From: Shewanella sp. NIFS-20-20 | GTDB taxonomy: Bacteria; Pseudomonadota; Gammaproteobacteria; Enterobacterales; Shewanellaceae | Direction of reading: 5' to 3' | Assembly (NCBI RefSeq): GCF_019209865.1 | Contig: NZ_JAHUTT010000005.1 | Span: forward strand, 1-64,000 | DNA: 64,000 nucleotides | In this document: positions 1-8,656 of the stretch, piece after piece | Numbering within the stretch: the stretch's first letter is position 1 | How the letters are laid out: each line of letters opens with the position of its first letter | Program-made: the position numbers and the translations under genes | Notes under the pieces: generated by a model | The model's database searches: none | The model's input: only the letters and a program-made list of their open reading frames with translations | Told to the model about the DNA's origin: nothing

Positions 1-40
1 GATTGATATGAGTACGCGCCAAAGCTTCTGAAAGTTGCAT

Positions 41-76
41 AAAAAAATCCGATGACAAGGGGTCATCGGATTTTGA
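41..76. terminator. Bidirectional rho-independent terminator
   Basis: The arms AAATCCGATGAC and its near-complement GTCATCGGATTT flank a short AAGG loop. A T-run follows on the plus strand and an A-run precedes it, which reads as a T-run on the minus strand. It can end rnt transcription (minus) and that of whatever gene lies left of the window. Bases 1-40 show no convincing gene; a short open frame ends with TGA at 29-31 and might be the tail of an upstream gene. Confidence 0.7.
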
Positions 77-179
77 TCCTTTCAGTGAGATCGTCAAGCG
101 ATCTGTCTTAACTGATCGGCATTAGGCCAAGGCCGCTTTTTTGTTTATTTGTTTAATGATTGGGGAAACACATCAGGTC

Positions 180-890
180 TTATGCGTTAGTTGCATTAGT
201 TGCATTAGTTGCATTAGTTGCATCAGTATCAGTGTTCGCTGCTGTATCAGTCTCAGCCACTGGCATCGGCCAACCCCCTAAAGCTTTCCAGCGATTAACG
301 ATATAACAAAATAGCTCGGCGGTACGTTCGGTATCATAGAGCGCTGAATGAGCCTCTTTATTATCAAATGGTATGCCTGCCATCATACAGGCTTTAGCAA
401 GAACGGTATGACCTACAGCCAACCCTGCTAACGTTGCGGTATCTAAAGTTGCAAAAGGATGGAAAGGACTACGCTTTAAATCGCAACGCTCGATGGCCGA
501 ACTGACAAATCCATGATCAAAGGCGGCATTGTGAGCAACGATAATACTGCGGTGACAGCCAACGGCTTTCTGCGCCTTTTTGACTTCTTTAAAAATCGTG
601 AGAAAGGCCTCTTTCTCACTCACCGCACCACGCAAAGGGTTGGTTGGATCTATGCCATTAAATGCCAGTGCTTCAGGTTCTAAGTTGGCACCCTCAAACG
701 GCTCAATATTAAAGTGCAAGGTTTTATCAATACTGAGTTCACCGTGACTATTCATTTTTAACATAGTGACGGCAATTTCTAAAAGTGCATCTGTTTTGCA
801 ATTAAAACCGGCGGTTTCTACGTCAATGACGACAGGGAAGTAACCACGAAAGCGGTTTTTAAGAAGGTTTGCGTCTAAAGAGTCACTCAT
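180..890 (-). CDS. rnt: Ribonuclease T
   Basis: RNase T is a DEDDh 3'-5' exonuclease that trims the 3' ends of tRNA and other stable RNAs and takes part in tRNA CCA end turnover. Visible motifs are Exo I around [10 protein letters not shown] with D23 and E25 (same numbering as E. coli), Exo II around HNAAFDHG, and Exo III around [13 protein letters not shown] near residues 181-186. At 236 aa it is about 20 residues longer than usual. The excess is a Thr/Asn/Ala/Asp-rich tail made by a 9-bp tandem repeat (see finding). It is divergent from motY. Identity is confident; the tail is probably disordered. Confidence 0.95.
   Translation of the reverse strand: MSDSLDANLLKNRFRGYFPVVIDVETAGFNCKTDALLEIAVTMLKMNSHGELSIDKTLHFNIEPFEGANLEPEALAFNGIDPTNPLRGAVSEKEAFLTIFKEVKKAQKAVGCHRSIIVAHNAAFDHGFVSSAIERCDLKRSPFHPFATLDTATLAGLAVGHTVLAKACMMAGIPFDNKEAHSALYDTERTAELFCYIVNRWKALGGWPMPVAETDTAANTDTDATNATNATNATNA
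184..232. repeat. 9-bp tandem repeat in the rnt 3' end
   Basis: About four copies of the 9-mer TTGCATTAG, the last diverging to TTGCATCAG, sit inside the end of rnt and encode repeated Ala-Thr-Asn. The unit length is a multiple of three, so copy-number change would lengthen or shorten the tail without breaking the frame. Confidence 0.8.
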
Positions 891-971
891 AGTAAAGCCT
901 GATAAAAAAACGGACGGCTATTATGCGCAAACCAATTGCCACTGTCATGCTCGAATGACTAATATTTGTGC

Positions 972-998
972 TAAAGAAAAGAAAAATTATGCCGATAG
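972..998 (+). promoter_or_regulatory. FliA (sigma-28) promoter of motY
   Basis: TAAAGAAA (972-979), an 11-base spacer and GCCGATAG (991-998) match the flagellar sigma-28 consensus TAAAGTTT-N11-GCCGATAA in its -10 half at seven of eight positions. The site lies about 30 bases upstream of the motY start, which is the expected geometry. It places motY in the late flagellar class. Confidence 0.85.
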
Positions 999-1028
999 CA
1001 CTATGTAAGTGATTTTGGGAGCGATTAC

Positions 1029-1904
1029 ATGAACGTAAAAGCAAGTTTGGTGTTGTCGTTGTTAGTGGGGCTCGTGCTATCGGTACCCGCTAAAGGCGAA
1101 TTAAGACATTATGTGGCGAATTTGGATCAATCGGCTTGGCAGTTAAGTCGCAGCAGCCCCATAGAATGTCGCCTAGAGCATGACATTCCTGCCTATGGCA
1201 CCGCGGTGTTCACCAGTATCGCCAGCAAAGAGCTCAATTTATTGTTCACTTTGGATATGTGGAATAAACCGGATGAAGTCACCCAAGCCACGTTGATGAG
1301 TCGGCCACCGGCATGGCGTCCTGGTGCGAATACCAAGCACCTATCTGAATTAACTTACCAACGTTATTTTAATGGCGAAGTGCCTAAACGGGCGGCATGG
1401 AATATGTTGACTGAGCTTGAGCAAGGCATGGAACCGACCTTTTATTATGCGGACTGGCATAATCGGAATAACAAGGTGGCGGTAGGCTTATCCGCGGTCA
1501 ATTTCCAGCAACGCTATCGTCAATTTAAGCAGTGTATGGCTGGTTTACTGCCATACAGTTTTGATGATATCGCGTTTACCGTATTAAATTATGAGTTTGA
1601 TAGTACGCAATTGAATCCATTTTCTAAGCAACAGTTGGCTAGAATCGAAGAATACTTACGTTATGATCCGAGCTTAGAGTTAGTGTTGGTCGATGCCTAT
1701 ACCGACAGTTATGGTGGTCGCGGCATTAACGATAAAGTGTCATTGTCTCGGGCGACAAACGTCAAAGATTTCTTTATTGCTCAAGGGATTGAACCTCAAA
1801 GGATCCTTACGGTCGGTCACGGTGAACGACGTCACGTGGCAAATAACGATAACAGTGATGAACGTGCCCGAAATCGGCGGGTGGTGATCCGGATCAGCAA
1901 ATAA
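1029..1904 (+). CDS. motY: Flagellar motor T-ring protein MotY
   Basis: MotY is a periplasmic component of the T ring that holds stator complexes around sodium-driven polar flagellar motors and anchors them to peptidoglycan. The protein (291 aa) has an N-terminal signal peptide (about residues 1-23, ending in PAKG). A MotY-specific N-terminal domain follows, then an OmpA-like peptidoglycan-binding domain from about residue 170, with VDAYTDSYGGRGIND and the RARNRRVVI end motif. A near-perfect FliA promoter precedes it. A terminator follows within 20 bases, so it is monocistronic. A plain OmpA-family protein is the alternative, but the N-terminal domain and the promoter favour MotY. Confidence 0.9.
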   Translation: MNVKASLVLSLLVGLVLSVPAKGELRHYVANLDQSAWQLSRSSPIECRLEHDIPAYGTAVFTSIASKELNLLFTLDMWNKPDEVTQATLMSRPPAWRPGANTKHLSELTYQRYFNGEVPKRAAWNMLTELEQGMEPTFYYADWHNRNNKVAVGLSAVNFQQRYRQFKQCMAGLLPYSFDDIAFTVLNYEFDSTQLNPFSKQQLARIEEYLRYDPSLELVLVDAYTDSYGGRGINDKVSLSRATNVKDFFIAQGIEPQRILTVGHGERRHVANNDNSDERARNRRVVIRISK

Positions 1905-1917
1905 GCGTTATCTGGAA

Positions 1918-1948
1918 TAAAAACCTTGCTTGGCAAGGTTTTTTTTTG
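1918..1948 (+). terminator. motY terminator
   Basis: The arms AAAACCTTGC and GCAAGGTTTT form a hairpin with a tiny loop and run directly into a tract of nine or more T, right after the motY stop codon. Confidence 0.85.
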
Positions 1949-1959
1949 CGCGCAAAAAA

Positions 1960-1988
1960 AAAGCCCACTTAACTATAAGTGGGCTGCA
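1960..1988 (-). terminator. Terminator of the small minus-strand transcript
   Basis: A ten-base stem of AGCCCACTTA and TAAGTGGGCT with a short loop is followed on the minus strand by about nine T. There is no annotated minus-strand gene nearby that it could serve other than the small ORF at 2005-2100. Confidence 0.8.
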
Positions 1989-2004
1989 AAAATTAGTATT
2001 GCAA

Positions 2005-2100
2005 TCAACAAATTGAAGGAAGGAAGTCAAGCATAAGAACCAGGGAGTTATTAACGGGTTGGGTACCCATTAATAAAGATTCTTCGTTTTCAATATCCAT
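2005..2100 (-). CDS. Small ORF, 31 aa, unknown
   Basis: ATG at 2100-2098 opens 31 codons ending in TGA at 2007-2005. The protein begins MDIENEES and ends DFLPSIC: an acidic N-terminus followed by a hydrophobic LVLML segment. It is too short for ordinary gene callers. A promoter lies about 30 bases upstream and a strong terminator about 20 bases downstream, so the ORF fills its transcript. No strong Shine-Dalgarno is visible: AGGAAG is 13 bases away and AGG is very close to the ATG. That weakens the coding claim, and the RNA may be the functional product. Confidence 0.4.
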   Translation of the reverse strand: MDIENEESLLMGTQPVNNSLVLMLDFLPSIC

Positions 2101-2132
2101 AAGCCTATGAACACTTCCTGAAAACTGGCGCC

Positions 2133-2160
2133 ATTGTACGTTTTAGCGGAAATTCGACAA
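2133..2160 (-). promoter_or_regulatory. Sigma-70 promoter of the small transcript
   Basis: Read on the minus strand, TTGTCG (2160-2155) and TACAAT (2138-2133) are separated by 16 bases. The predicted start near 2126 lies just upstream of the 31-codon ORF. Confidence 0.6.
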
Positions 2161-2535
2161 CCGAAAAAAATTACCATATAGCATGAGAAAAACTAATGAA
2201 ATAAAAGGTGATCTTCTTCACTATAGTCATTTTTTCACTTAACAAATAGTTTGTTATCCACTGTTTCTGCATAAAAAATCAGATTGCAAGCATTAGTAAT
2301 GTTGCGCAAATATTACTAAAGTTTATTGGCGCGTTCTTTTCTGAATCTAGGCTTAATCCCCCTGGCTATTGCCTTCAGTTTTTCGCTCAGTATAGTAATG
2401 CCATCACCTGCAATCTTTGACCGACAGTCACAGGTGCTGACTGGGGTTGAAAATGCACTGAGATTGATTGCCCGTTCAAAGGCGTAGACCCGAAACCGGC
2501 CTGATAGAGCCGTCGAAATAATACAGGATGTCATC
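2161..2535. other. Non-coding gap before the prolyl oligopeptidase gene
   Basis: No convincing gene is seen here; a 73-codon minus-strand frame at 2316-2537 lacks family features and a start signal. Two perfect short palindromes stand out: TAACAAA-TAG-TTTGTTA at 2240-2256 and TAGTAAT-N11-ATTACTA at 2294-2318. Either could be a regulator site or a small hairpin. A clear sigma-70 promoter for the downstream gene was not found. Confidence 0.4.
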
Positions 2536-4698
2536 ATGAAATCGTCAATTTGGATAAGGCCTAGTGCCTTAGCACTTACCTTTGCTGCAAGTTTGGCCGC
2601 TTGTCAGCATCTTCCTGAAAATACACAAACTTCTGCAGCTGCTCGCGAGTATCCTGCGACGGCCAAGCAGCCTTTGGTTGAAACGCTGCATGGTGTCGCG
2701 GTCGCTGATCCTTATCGTCACCTCGAAGACAGTAGTAAAGCGACTGAGGCGTGGGTAAAAGCTCAGCAAATTTATGGGGATGAGTATCTGGCCGCGATTC
2801 CAAACAAGCAGTCGATTATTGATCGCATCACCGAGTTATGGGATTTCGAAAAAATTTCGGCGCCGTTTGAACATGGTAATCATCAATTTCAGTTCCGTAA
2901 TGATGGATTGCAGTCGCAGTCTGTGCTGTATGTGACCCCCGTTAATGGTGATATGCGGGTGTTATTAGATCCGAATAAATTATCAGAGAATGGGACTGTT
3001 GCTTTGTCAGGCATTGCGGTCAGTCGTGATGGAAACACTTTGGCATACGGGGTGTCTAAATCGGGTTCTGATTGGCAAAGCTGGCATTTTATTGATGTCG
3101 CAACAGGCGACAAACTGGGGGATGAACTTGAGTGGATCAAGTTTTCTAGCGCCAGCTGGGATAAAGATAATCAAGGGGTGTATTACTCTCGCTACGATGC
3201 CCCTGCGGGTGGCGATGTGTTAGCCGATGTGAATTTTAACCAGAAAGTGTACTACCACAAAATGGGAACGCCGCAATCTCAAGATAGACTGGTCTATGAA
3301 CGCCCTGATTTTAAAGAATGGGGCTTTGGTGCCAATGTTTCAGACGATGGTGAGTATTTATTGTTATCAATTTCACAAGGAACCGACCCGCGTAATCGAG
3401 TCTTTTATCAAGCACTCAATCAGCCGAATGCTGATTTTGTCGAGTTACTGCCCGATCTTGAAGCGGAATACATATTCCTTGGCAATGATGGTAGCCAGTT
3501 TTATTTTAAAACGGATTTAGAGGCGCCCAATGGCAAAGTGATTGCGATTGATATCCATCGTCCAGAGCGCCAACATTGGCAAACGATCATTGCCGAATCT
3601 GCTGACCCAATTAATCAAGTGGCAATTATCAATGATCACCTTGTTGTCAGTTCTCTGCATGATGTGCTTGGGCAAGTTGAGATTTACAGTCTGGCTGGCG
3701 AAAAGCGTCAACAGCTGGAATTACCTGGTAAAGGGGCGATAGCAGGTCCTTATGGTAAGCGCAGTGGTCAATATTTTTATTACAGTTATAACAGTTACAT
3801 CCAACCCCCGAGTGTGTACAAGTACGACTTTATCAACGGCCAGACCAGCTTAATTGCGCAGGCAAAAGTGGCCTTTAATCCTGATGATTATGTGTCTGAG
3901 CAAGTCTTTTACACCAGTAAAGACGGGACAGCGGTCCCCATGATGATTTCCTACAAGAAGGGGCTTAAGAAAAATGGGGATAATCCCACCATGTTATATG
4001 CCTATGGCGGTTTCTCTCTGTCGATGACACCGAGATTTAATCCGGCCAATATTGCTTGGATGGACTTAGGCGGCATTTATGCTGTGCCGAGCATTCGCGG
4101 CGGCGCTGAATATGGCGAGGCCTGGCATAAAGCGGGGATGTTAGATAAAAAACAAAACGTTTTTGATGATTATTATGCCGCTGCAGAATACCTCATCAAC
4201 GAAAAATACACTTCACCATCAAAGATGGGCGCTTATGGACGCAGTAACGGTGGCTTACTTATGGGGGCAGCACTGACCCAGCGACCAGAATTGTTTGCCG
4301 CAGTGTTACCCGCGGTCGGTGTGCTTGACATGCTTAGGTTTCAAAAGTTTACGATTGGCTGGGCGTGGACCAGTGAGTATGGAAGCAGTGATGATAAGGA
4401 GCAGTTTGCCACCTTATTAGCTTACTCTCCTTATCATAATCTCACTTCGCGCGAGTATCCGGCAACTATGGTGATGACCGCTGATCATGATGATAGGGTG
4501 GTGCCTCTGCATAGCTTCAAATTTGCGGCCATGATGCAAGAAATGCAGCAAGGTAATGAGCCGGTGATCATGCGGATTGAATCCAATGCTGGCCATGGCG
4601 CAGGAAAGCCCACCTCGATGCGCATTGCTGAGCAAGTCGATATTTATGCCTTCTTATGGCACAGCTTTGGATTAACCTTGCCGGAGAGGTTGCACTAA
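2536..4698 (+). CDS. Prolyl oligopeptidase family lipoprotein (S9A)
   Basis: This serine peptidase of family S9 cleaves short peptides after proline. The protein (720 aa) starts with a lipoprotein signal ending LAAC, so it should be membrane-anchored in the envelope. An N-terminal beta-propeller domain (about residues 40-450) precedes the alpha/beta-hydrolase domain. The catalytic triad is visible: Ser570 in GRSNGG, Asp in DHDDRV (about 650-653) and His687 in AGHGAGK. The start has AGGA eight bases upstream. The gene stands alone and a hairpin follows it. All catalytic residues are present, so it is probably active. Its natural substrate is unknown. Confidence 0.93.
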   Translation: MKSSIWIRPSALALTFAASLAACQHLPENTQTSAAAREYPATAKQPLVETLHGVAVADPYRHLEDSSKATEAWVKAQQIYGDEYLAAIPNKQSIIDRITELWDFEKISAPFEHGNHQFQFRNDGLQSQSVLYVTPVNGDMRVLLDPNKLSENGTVALSGIAVSRDGNTLAYGVSKSGSDWQSWHFIDVATGDKLGDELEWIKFSSASWDKDNQGVYYSRYDAPAGGDVLADVNFNQKVYYHKMGTPQSQDRLVYERPDFKEWGFGANVSDDGEYLLLSISQGTDPRNRVFYQALNQPNADFVELLPDLEAEYIFLGNDGSQFYFKTDLEAPNGKVIAIDIHRPERQHWQTIIAESADPINQVAIINDHLVVSSLHDVLGQVEIYSLAGEKRQQLELPGKGAIAGPYGKRSGQYFYYSYNSYIQPPSVYKYDFINGQTSLIAQAKVAFNPDDYVSEQVFYTSKDGTAVPMMISYKKGLKKNGDNPTMLYAYGGFSLSMTPRFNPANIAWMDLGGIYAVPSIRGGAEYGEAWHKAGMLDKKQNVFDDYYAAAEYLINEKYTSPSKMGAYGRSNGGLLMGAALTQRPELFAAVLPAVGVLDMLRFQKFTIGWAWTSEYGSSDDKEQFATLLAYSPYHNLTSREYPATMVMTADHDDRVVPLHSFKFAAMMQEMQQGNEPVIMRIESNAGHGAGKPTSMRIAEQVDIYAFLWHSFGLTLPERLH

Positions 4699-4708
4699 TT
4701 TTGACCTA

Positions 4709-4740
4709 AACGCTGGGAAATACAGCTTTTCCCAGCGTGT
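4709..4740 (+). terminator. Terminator-like hairpin after prolyl oligopeptidase
   Basis: The arms ACGCTGGGAAA (4710-4720) and TTTCCCAGCGT (4728-4738) form an 11-bp stem. The following tract is T-rich but interrupted, so termination may be partial. Confidence 0.6.
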
Positions 4741-4759
4741 TATTGTTTAGCTTGGATCA

Positions 4760-4788
4760 TTCACAAGCGCTAGTGCTACAGGTATAGT
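4760..4788 (+). promoter_or_regulatory. Promoter of the tol-pal operon
   Basis: TTCACA (4760-4765) and TATAGT (4783-4788) are separated by 17 bases and lie just upstream of ybgC, in the gap after the preceding terminator. It is a good sigma-70 candidate; no operator was identified. Confidence 0.55.
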
Positions 4789-4825
4789 AAGCTCACCATT
4801 AATCCTTGGTTTGTATGACTCACTT

Positions 4826-5224
4826 ATGTTTATTTGGCCCATATCTGTTTATTACGAAGACACGGATGCCGGTGGCGTCGTGTATCATGCCAATTATCTA
4901 AAATTTTTTGAACGGGCCCGCAGCGAATGGTTAACCTGTGTCGGTATTTCTCAGACCCAATTGCTCAAGGATGATCTGGCATTTGTGGTGAAACGTGCAT
5001 CTTTGGATTTTATTTGTCCAGCGCGCTTTGAACAGAAACTGGCAGTACATTCTCAAATAACTGAAATGACACGGACTTCAATCAAATTTACGCAACGACT
5101 ACTGGATGACAATTCAGTCTGTTATTGCGAAGCTGAGGTCTTAGTGGTGTGTGTTCAGTTATCCAAAATGCGCCCTAAAGGTATCCCATCATTTATTAAG
5201 CAGGAGTTGTTAAGTGCACGCTGA
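4826..5224 (+). CDS. ybgC: Acyl-CoA thioesterase YbgC (Tol-Pal operon)
   Basis: YbgC is a cytoplasmic hotdog-fold thioesterase that hydrolyses acyl-CoA and associates with the acyl carrier protein and phospholipid synthesis machinery. The active-site segment [16 protein letters not shown] with the catalytic Asp lies at residues 9-24. I place the start at ATG 4826, giving [12 protein letters not shown], which matches the family N-terminus. A TTG five codons upstream (4811) is in frame but poorly supported. The 3' end overlaps tolQ by 11 bases, so it is translationally coupled as first gene of ybgC-tolQRAB-pal-cpoB. Confidence 0.92.
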   Translation: MFIWPISVYYEDTDAGGVVYHANYLKFFERARSEWLTCVGISQTQLLKDDLAFVVKRASLDFICPARFEQKLAVHSQITEMTRTSIKFTQRLLDDNSVCYCEAEVLVVCVQLSKMRPKGIPSFIKQELLSAR

Positions 5225-5906
5225 TATGTCGTTTATCGGATTATTTATGCAGGCGAGTTTATTAGTTAAATTCGTCATGTTGACCTTGTTGGCATTATCG
5301 ATTGTGTCTTGGGGCGTGATTTTTCAACGCAGAGCTTTACTCACTAGCACCCGCCAACAGTCGTTGCAATTTGAAGATAGGTTTTGGTCGGGTGTGGATT
5401 TAGGTCGTCTTTATCAAGACTTATCGACTCGCACGAATCCAGATCTTGGATTGTCTAATTTATTCGTCAGTGGTTTTAAAGAATATTCTAAGCTGCGAGG
5501 GCTTAATAATCGGGTACCTGATGCTGTGATGGACGGCACGTATCGAGCGATGCGAGTGAGCTTAAACCGTGAACTTGAAAAACTAGAATCCCATCTTTCA
5601 CTCTTGGCGACAATAGGCTCGACTAGCCCTTACATAGGTCTATTCGGTACGGTTTGGGGGATTATGAATGCCTTTATCGCGCTTGGCGCGGTAGAAAATG
5701 CCACATTAGCCATGGTTGCCCCTGGTATTGCTGAGGCTTTGATTGCTACGGCGATGGGGTTGTTTGCGGCGATCCCTGCGGTCATTGCCTATAACCGCTT
5801 TACTGCGCAGGTCGAAAAGCTCGAGATGTTGTATGCCAATTTCATGGAGGAGTTCACCAGTATCTTACATCGCCAAGCCTACAGTGAACGGGATACTGAC
5901 CAATGA
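5214..5906 (+). CDS. tolQ: Tol-Pal system inner-membrane protein TolQ
   Basis: TolQ (230 aa) belongs to the MotA/TolQ/ExbB proton-channel family and with TolR energises TolA for outer-membrane constriction at division. Three membrane segments are visible: one near residues 15-38 and a pair in the C-terminal half around the conserved [10 protein letters not shown] and [20 protein letters not shown] stretches. The GTG start at 5214 is chosen because AGGAG lies seven bases upstream. An ATG four codons later is the alternative. It overlaps ybgC upstream and tolR downstream (ATGA). Confidence 0.95.
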   Translation: MHADMSFIGLFMQASLLVKFVMLTLLALSIVSWGVIFQRRALLTSTRQQSLQFEDRFWSGVDLGRLYQDLSTRTNPDLGLSNLFVSGFKEYSKLRGLNNRVPDAVMDGTYRAMRVSLNRELEKLESHLSLLATIGSTSPYIGLFGTVWGIMNAFIALGAVENATLAMVAPGIAEALIATAMGLFAAIPAVIAYNRFTAQVEKLEMLYANFMEEFTSILHRQAYSERDTDQ

Positions 5907-6340
5907 TCCCCGCTTACCAACGTAAACGTCGGCGACCCGTGGCCGAAATAAACGTCGTACCTTATATCGACGTGATGCTGGTACTCCTGATTATCTTTAT
6001 GGTGACGGCGCCGATTGTGACCCAGGGCGTTAAGGTTGATTTGCCTCAAGGCAAAGCTGAAACCTTGCCTGCGGATAGTAAACCACCGGTCGTTGCCTCA
6101 ATTGATGCGGCGGGTGAGTACTTTTTAGATGTGGGTGCTAGCCAATCTCGGGAGCCTTTAGATTTAGAGCAAATGGCGATCAGAGTCGCTGCCATTATTC
6201 AGTTGGAACCAGAGCGTCCAGTAGTGGTCAAAGCCGATAAGAATATTCCTTATGAGCGTGTGATCCAATTGATGGTGACTCTGCAACAAGCTGGTGTACC
6301 AACCGTAGGGTTAATGACTGATCCTGTGGAGAATAAATAA
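5903..6340 (+). CDS. tolR: Tol-Pal system protein TolR
   Basis: TolR (145 aa) is the ExbD/TolR partner of TolQ. It has a short basic cytoplasmic N-terminus (RKRRRP), one membrane segment at about residues 20-40 carrying the proton-pathway Asp in [15 protein letters not shown], and a periplasmic domain ending in the usual VGLMTDP-like motif. The start codon overlaps the tolQ stop by four bases and the stop abuts the tolA start, so translation of the three is tightly coupled. Confidence 0.95.
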   Translation: MIPAYQRKRRRPVAEINVVPYIDVMLVLLIIFMVTAPIVTQGVKVDLPQGKAETLPADSKPPVVASIDAAGEYFLDVGASQSREPLDLEQMAIRVAAIIQLEPERPVVVKADKNIPYERVIQLMVTLQQAGVPTVGLMTDPVENK

Positions 6341-7297
6341 GTGTCTTCTAAAACAAGCCTAACCTGGCCGATGGTGATTTCGGCAGGGTTGCATATTACC
6401 GTGATTGCGATTTTGATCATTGGCGTAAAATTTGAAAGTAAACCGCCTTTGCCTCAGCCAAGCAGTGCACCGGCCTTGCAAGCGGTGGTGGTGGATCAAC
6501 GACAAGTGACTGCTCACGTTGAGAAGTTAAAACAACAAGAGTTAGCAGAGAAACGTAAAGAGCAGGAGCGTCAAAATAATTTAGATAGACAAGCAAGGCT
6601 TGCTCGTGAAGAACGTCAGCGTGAGCAGCAAAGAATAAAACAACTGCAACAAGAGCGAGCTAAGAAGGAACAAGAAACCAAACAAGCCCAGGCTCAGGCA
6701 GAAGCTGCAAAACTCAAGCAGCAGCAAGAAAAGGCGAAGGCAGATAAAGCAGAAGCGGTTCGAATTGCCAAAGAGGCTGAGCGTAAAGCGGCTGAAGCGG
6801 CAGCCTTAAAAGCTGAGCAAAAGCGTAAAGAGCAAGAAGTCGCGGCTGCCAAAGCGGAGGCTGAACGCAAACAGCAAGAAGCTGAGCGTAAGCGACAACA
6901 AGAGGCAGAACGTAAGCGCAAGGCTGAAGAGGCGGCGCGTTTGGAACAAGAAAATCTGATGCAACAAGCATTAGCTGAAGAACAAGCGGCATTGTCTCAA
7001 ACCCGTAACCGGCAAGTGATGTCAGAGGTTCAGCGCTTTACCGCCATGATCCAGGCCACTATCCAGCGAAATCTAGTGGTCAATGACAGTATGCGGGGCA
7101 AAAGCTGTACTGTGTATTTGCGGTTGGCTAACGATGGTTATGTGACGGCGATCCGAACGGTCGGCGGCGATGCTGTTGTGTGCCGCGCCACAGAAGCGGC
7201 GATCAATAAAGCGGGGCGTTTGCCGGTATCATCCCAAGCGGATGTATATGAGAAGATGAAAGAAATTAATTTAATGGTGCAACCGGAATTTAAGTAA
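6341..7297 (+). CDS. tolA: Tol-Pal system protein TolA
   Basis: TolA (318 aa) spans the periplasm and transmits the TolQR proton-motive force to TolB and Pal. Layout: one N-terminal membrane anchor (about residues 9-28), then a long Ala/Lys/Glu/Gln-rich helical rod (about 55-215), then a compact C-terminal domain from about 225 with a Cys pair (in GKSCTVYL and DAVVCRATE) typical of TolA domain III. The GTG start directly follows the tolR stop. The rod's low-complexity sequence creates several long spurious antisense frames that were discarded. Confidence 0.95.
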   Translation: MSSKTSLTWPMVISAGLHITVIAILIIGVKFESKPPLPQPSSAPALQAVVVDQRQVTAHVEKLKQQELAEKRKEQERQNNLDRQARLAREERQREQQRIKQLQQERAKKEQETKQAQAQAEAAKLKQQQEKAKADKAEAVRIAKEAERKAAEAAALKAEQKRKEQEVAAAKAEAERKQQEAERKRQQEAERKRKAEEAARLEQENLMQQALAEEQAALSQTRNRQVMSEVQRFTAMIQATIQRNLVVNDSMRGKSCTVYLRLANDGYVTAIRTVGGDAVVCRATEAAINKAGRLPVSSQADVYEKMKEINLMVQPEFK

Positions 7298-7306
7298 GGG
7301 AGTTTC

Positions 7307-8635
7307 ATGAAACGTTTGTCTCAACTAGTTGTACTTTGGGCGTTTATGTTGGTTACACCGGCAAATGCTGCGCTGGATATTGTGATTACCGAGGGGGTTG
7401 ATGCATCTCGACCAATCGCGGTGATGCCCTTTGTTTGGCAAGGCGCAGGCCCCGCGCCACAGCAGATCGCTGATGTAGTGACCGCTGACTTAGCCCGTAG
7501 CGGCAGTTTTAAACCTGTGGATGTTCGCAGTTTGCCCCAGCAAAATATCAAGGATATTAGTCAGTTTAAACCGGCGTTGTGGTCAAGTGTCGCCGCTGAA
7601 GCTTTGGTGATTGGAGCAATCAAGCCTTATGGCGATAACCAATATTTGGTGAGTTTTGAACTGATTGACTTGCTGAAAACCCAAATGCAGCAATCAGGGG
7701 CCAATCTCAATAAAGCCGATTTATTGATGGACAGCCGAGAAACTGTGATTAGTGAAGCCCAGTTCCGCCAGTATGGTCATCGTATCAGTGATATTGTCTA
7801 TGAAAAGCTGACGGGCGTTCGTGGGGCATTTTTGACTCGCATTGCTTATGTGGTGGTGGATCATAAACAATCTTCACCCTATCAATTAATGATTGCTGAT
7901 TATGATGGGTATAATGAGCAAATGTTGCTGCGCTCGCCTGAGCCGTTAATGTCTCCCGCTTGGTCTCCAGACGGTCGTCAATTGGCGTATGTCAGCTTTG
8001 AAAATAAGCAGGCAGAAATTTTCGTTCAGGATATTTATAGCCAGCAGCGTAAGAAGGTCACCAGTTTTCCTGGGATCAATGGTGCGCCAGTTTTTTCTCC
8101 TGATGGCAAACAGCTAGCTGTGACCTTATCTAAGGATGGTCAACCTGAGATTTATGTTGTCACTATTGCCACTGGTGCGATAAAACGCATTACTAATCAT
8201 TATGCTATTGATACTGAGCCTTCATGGTTTCCGGATGGCAAGTCTTTACTATTTACCTCTGAGCGTGGCGGTCGACCACAACTTTATCAGGTTAATTTAG
8301 CGTCGGGTAAAATTAGTCGTATGACATTTGAAGGAGAATGGAACCTAGGCGGTTCAATTACCCCTGATGGCCGCAGTATGGTGTTTGTTAATCGAACCAA
8401 TGGTAAATACAATATTGCTCGCATGGATCTCGATACACGGTTTATGCAAGTGTTAACTTCAACCCGATTGGATGAGTCGCCAAGTGTTGCCCCCAATGGC
8501 AGCATGGTGATTTATGGCACGACTCACAACGGTCGACAATTACTTGCGGCAGTGTCGATGGACGGTCGCTTCAAAGCAAGATTGCCAGTCGGTGAGGGTG
8601 AAGTGAAATCTCCATCATGGTCACCGTTTCTATAA
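7307..8635 (+). CDS. tolB: Tol-Pal system periplasmic protein TolB
   Basis: TolB (442 aa) is the soluble periplasmic protein that binds Pal and TolA in turn. A cleavable signal peptide ends at TPANA (about residue 22). The mature N-terminal TolB domain (to about 165) is followed by a beta-propeller with repeated [12 protein letters not shown]-like blades (PAWSPDG, VFSPDGK, SWFPDGK, TPDGRS). It starts nine bases after tolA behind a good ribosome-binding site (AAGGGAG). Length and order are those of the family. Confidence 0.96.
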   Translation: MKRLSQLVVLWAFMLVTPANAALDIVITEGVDASRPIAVMPFVWQGAGPAPQQIADVVTADLARSGSFKPVDVRSLPQQNIKDISQFKPALWSSVAAEALVIGAIKPYGDNQYLVSFELIDLLKTQMQQSGANLNKADLLMDSRETVISEAQFRQYGHRISDIVYEKLTGVRGAFLTRIAYVVVDHKQSSPYQLMIADYDGYNEQMLLRSPEPLMSPAWSPDGRQLAYVSFENKQAEIFVQDIYSQQRKKVTSFPGINGAPVFSPDGKQLAVTLSKDGQPEIYVVTIATGAIKRITNHYAIDTEPSWFPDGKSLLFTSERGGRPQLYQVNLASGKISRMTFEGEWNLGGSITPDGRSMVFVNRTNGKYNIARMDLDTRFMQVLTSTRLDESPSVAPNGSMVIYGTTHNGRQLLAAVSMDGRFKARLPVGEGEVKSPSWSPFL

Positions 8636-8656
8636 TTGAATAACAAGGAATAACAA

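Larger units (their letters stand above)
1960..2126 (-). ncRNA. Candidate small transcript (sRNA or small-protein mRNA)
   Basis: A complete minus-strand transcription unit of about 165 nt can be read in this otherwise gene-free gap. The promoter is TTGTCG (-35), a 16-base spacer and TACAAT (-10). The start would be near 2126. The end is a hairpin of AGCCCACTTA and TAAGTGGGCT followed by nine T on that strand (about 1960-1987). The unit contains a 31-codon ORF (2005-2100). It could be a regulatory RNA, a small-protein mRNA or both. I do not recognise it as any named sRNA. The promoter and terminator are seen; the function is unknown. Confidence 0.6.

Noticed and set aside
2316-2537. 73-codon minus-strand frame upstream of prolyl oligopeptidase
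   Set aside because: No ribosome-binding site, no recognisable family, unusual composition (Arg/Cys/Ser rich), and it overlaps the promoter region of the plus-strand gene.
6694-6992. Antisense frames of 75 and 92 codons inside tolA
   Set aside because: They arise from the Ala/Lys/Glu repeat codons of the TolA rod and have low-complexity products (Leu/Ala/Ser/Arg runs).
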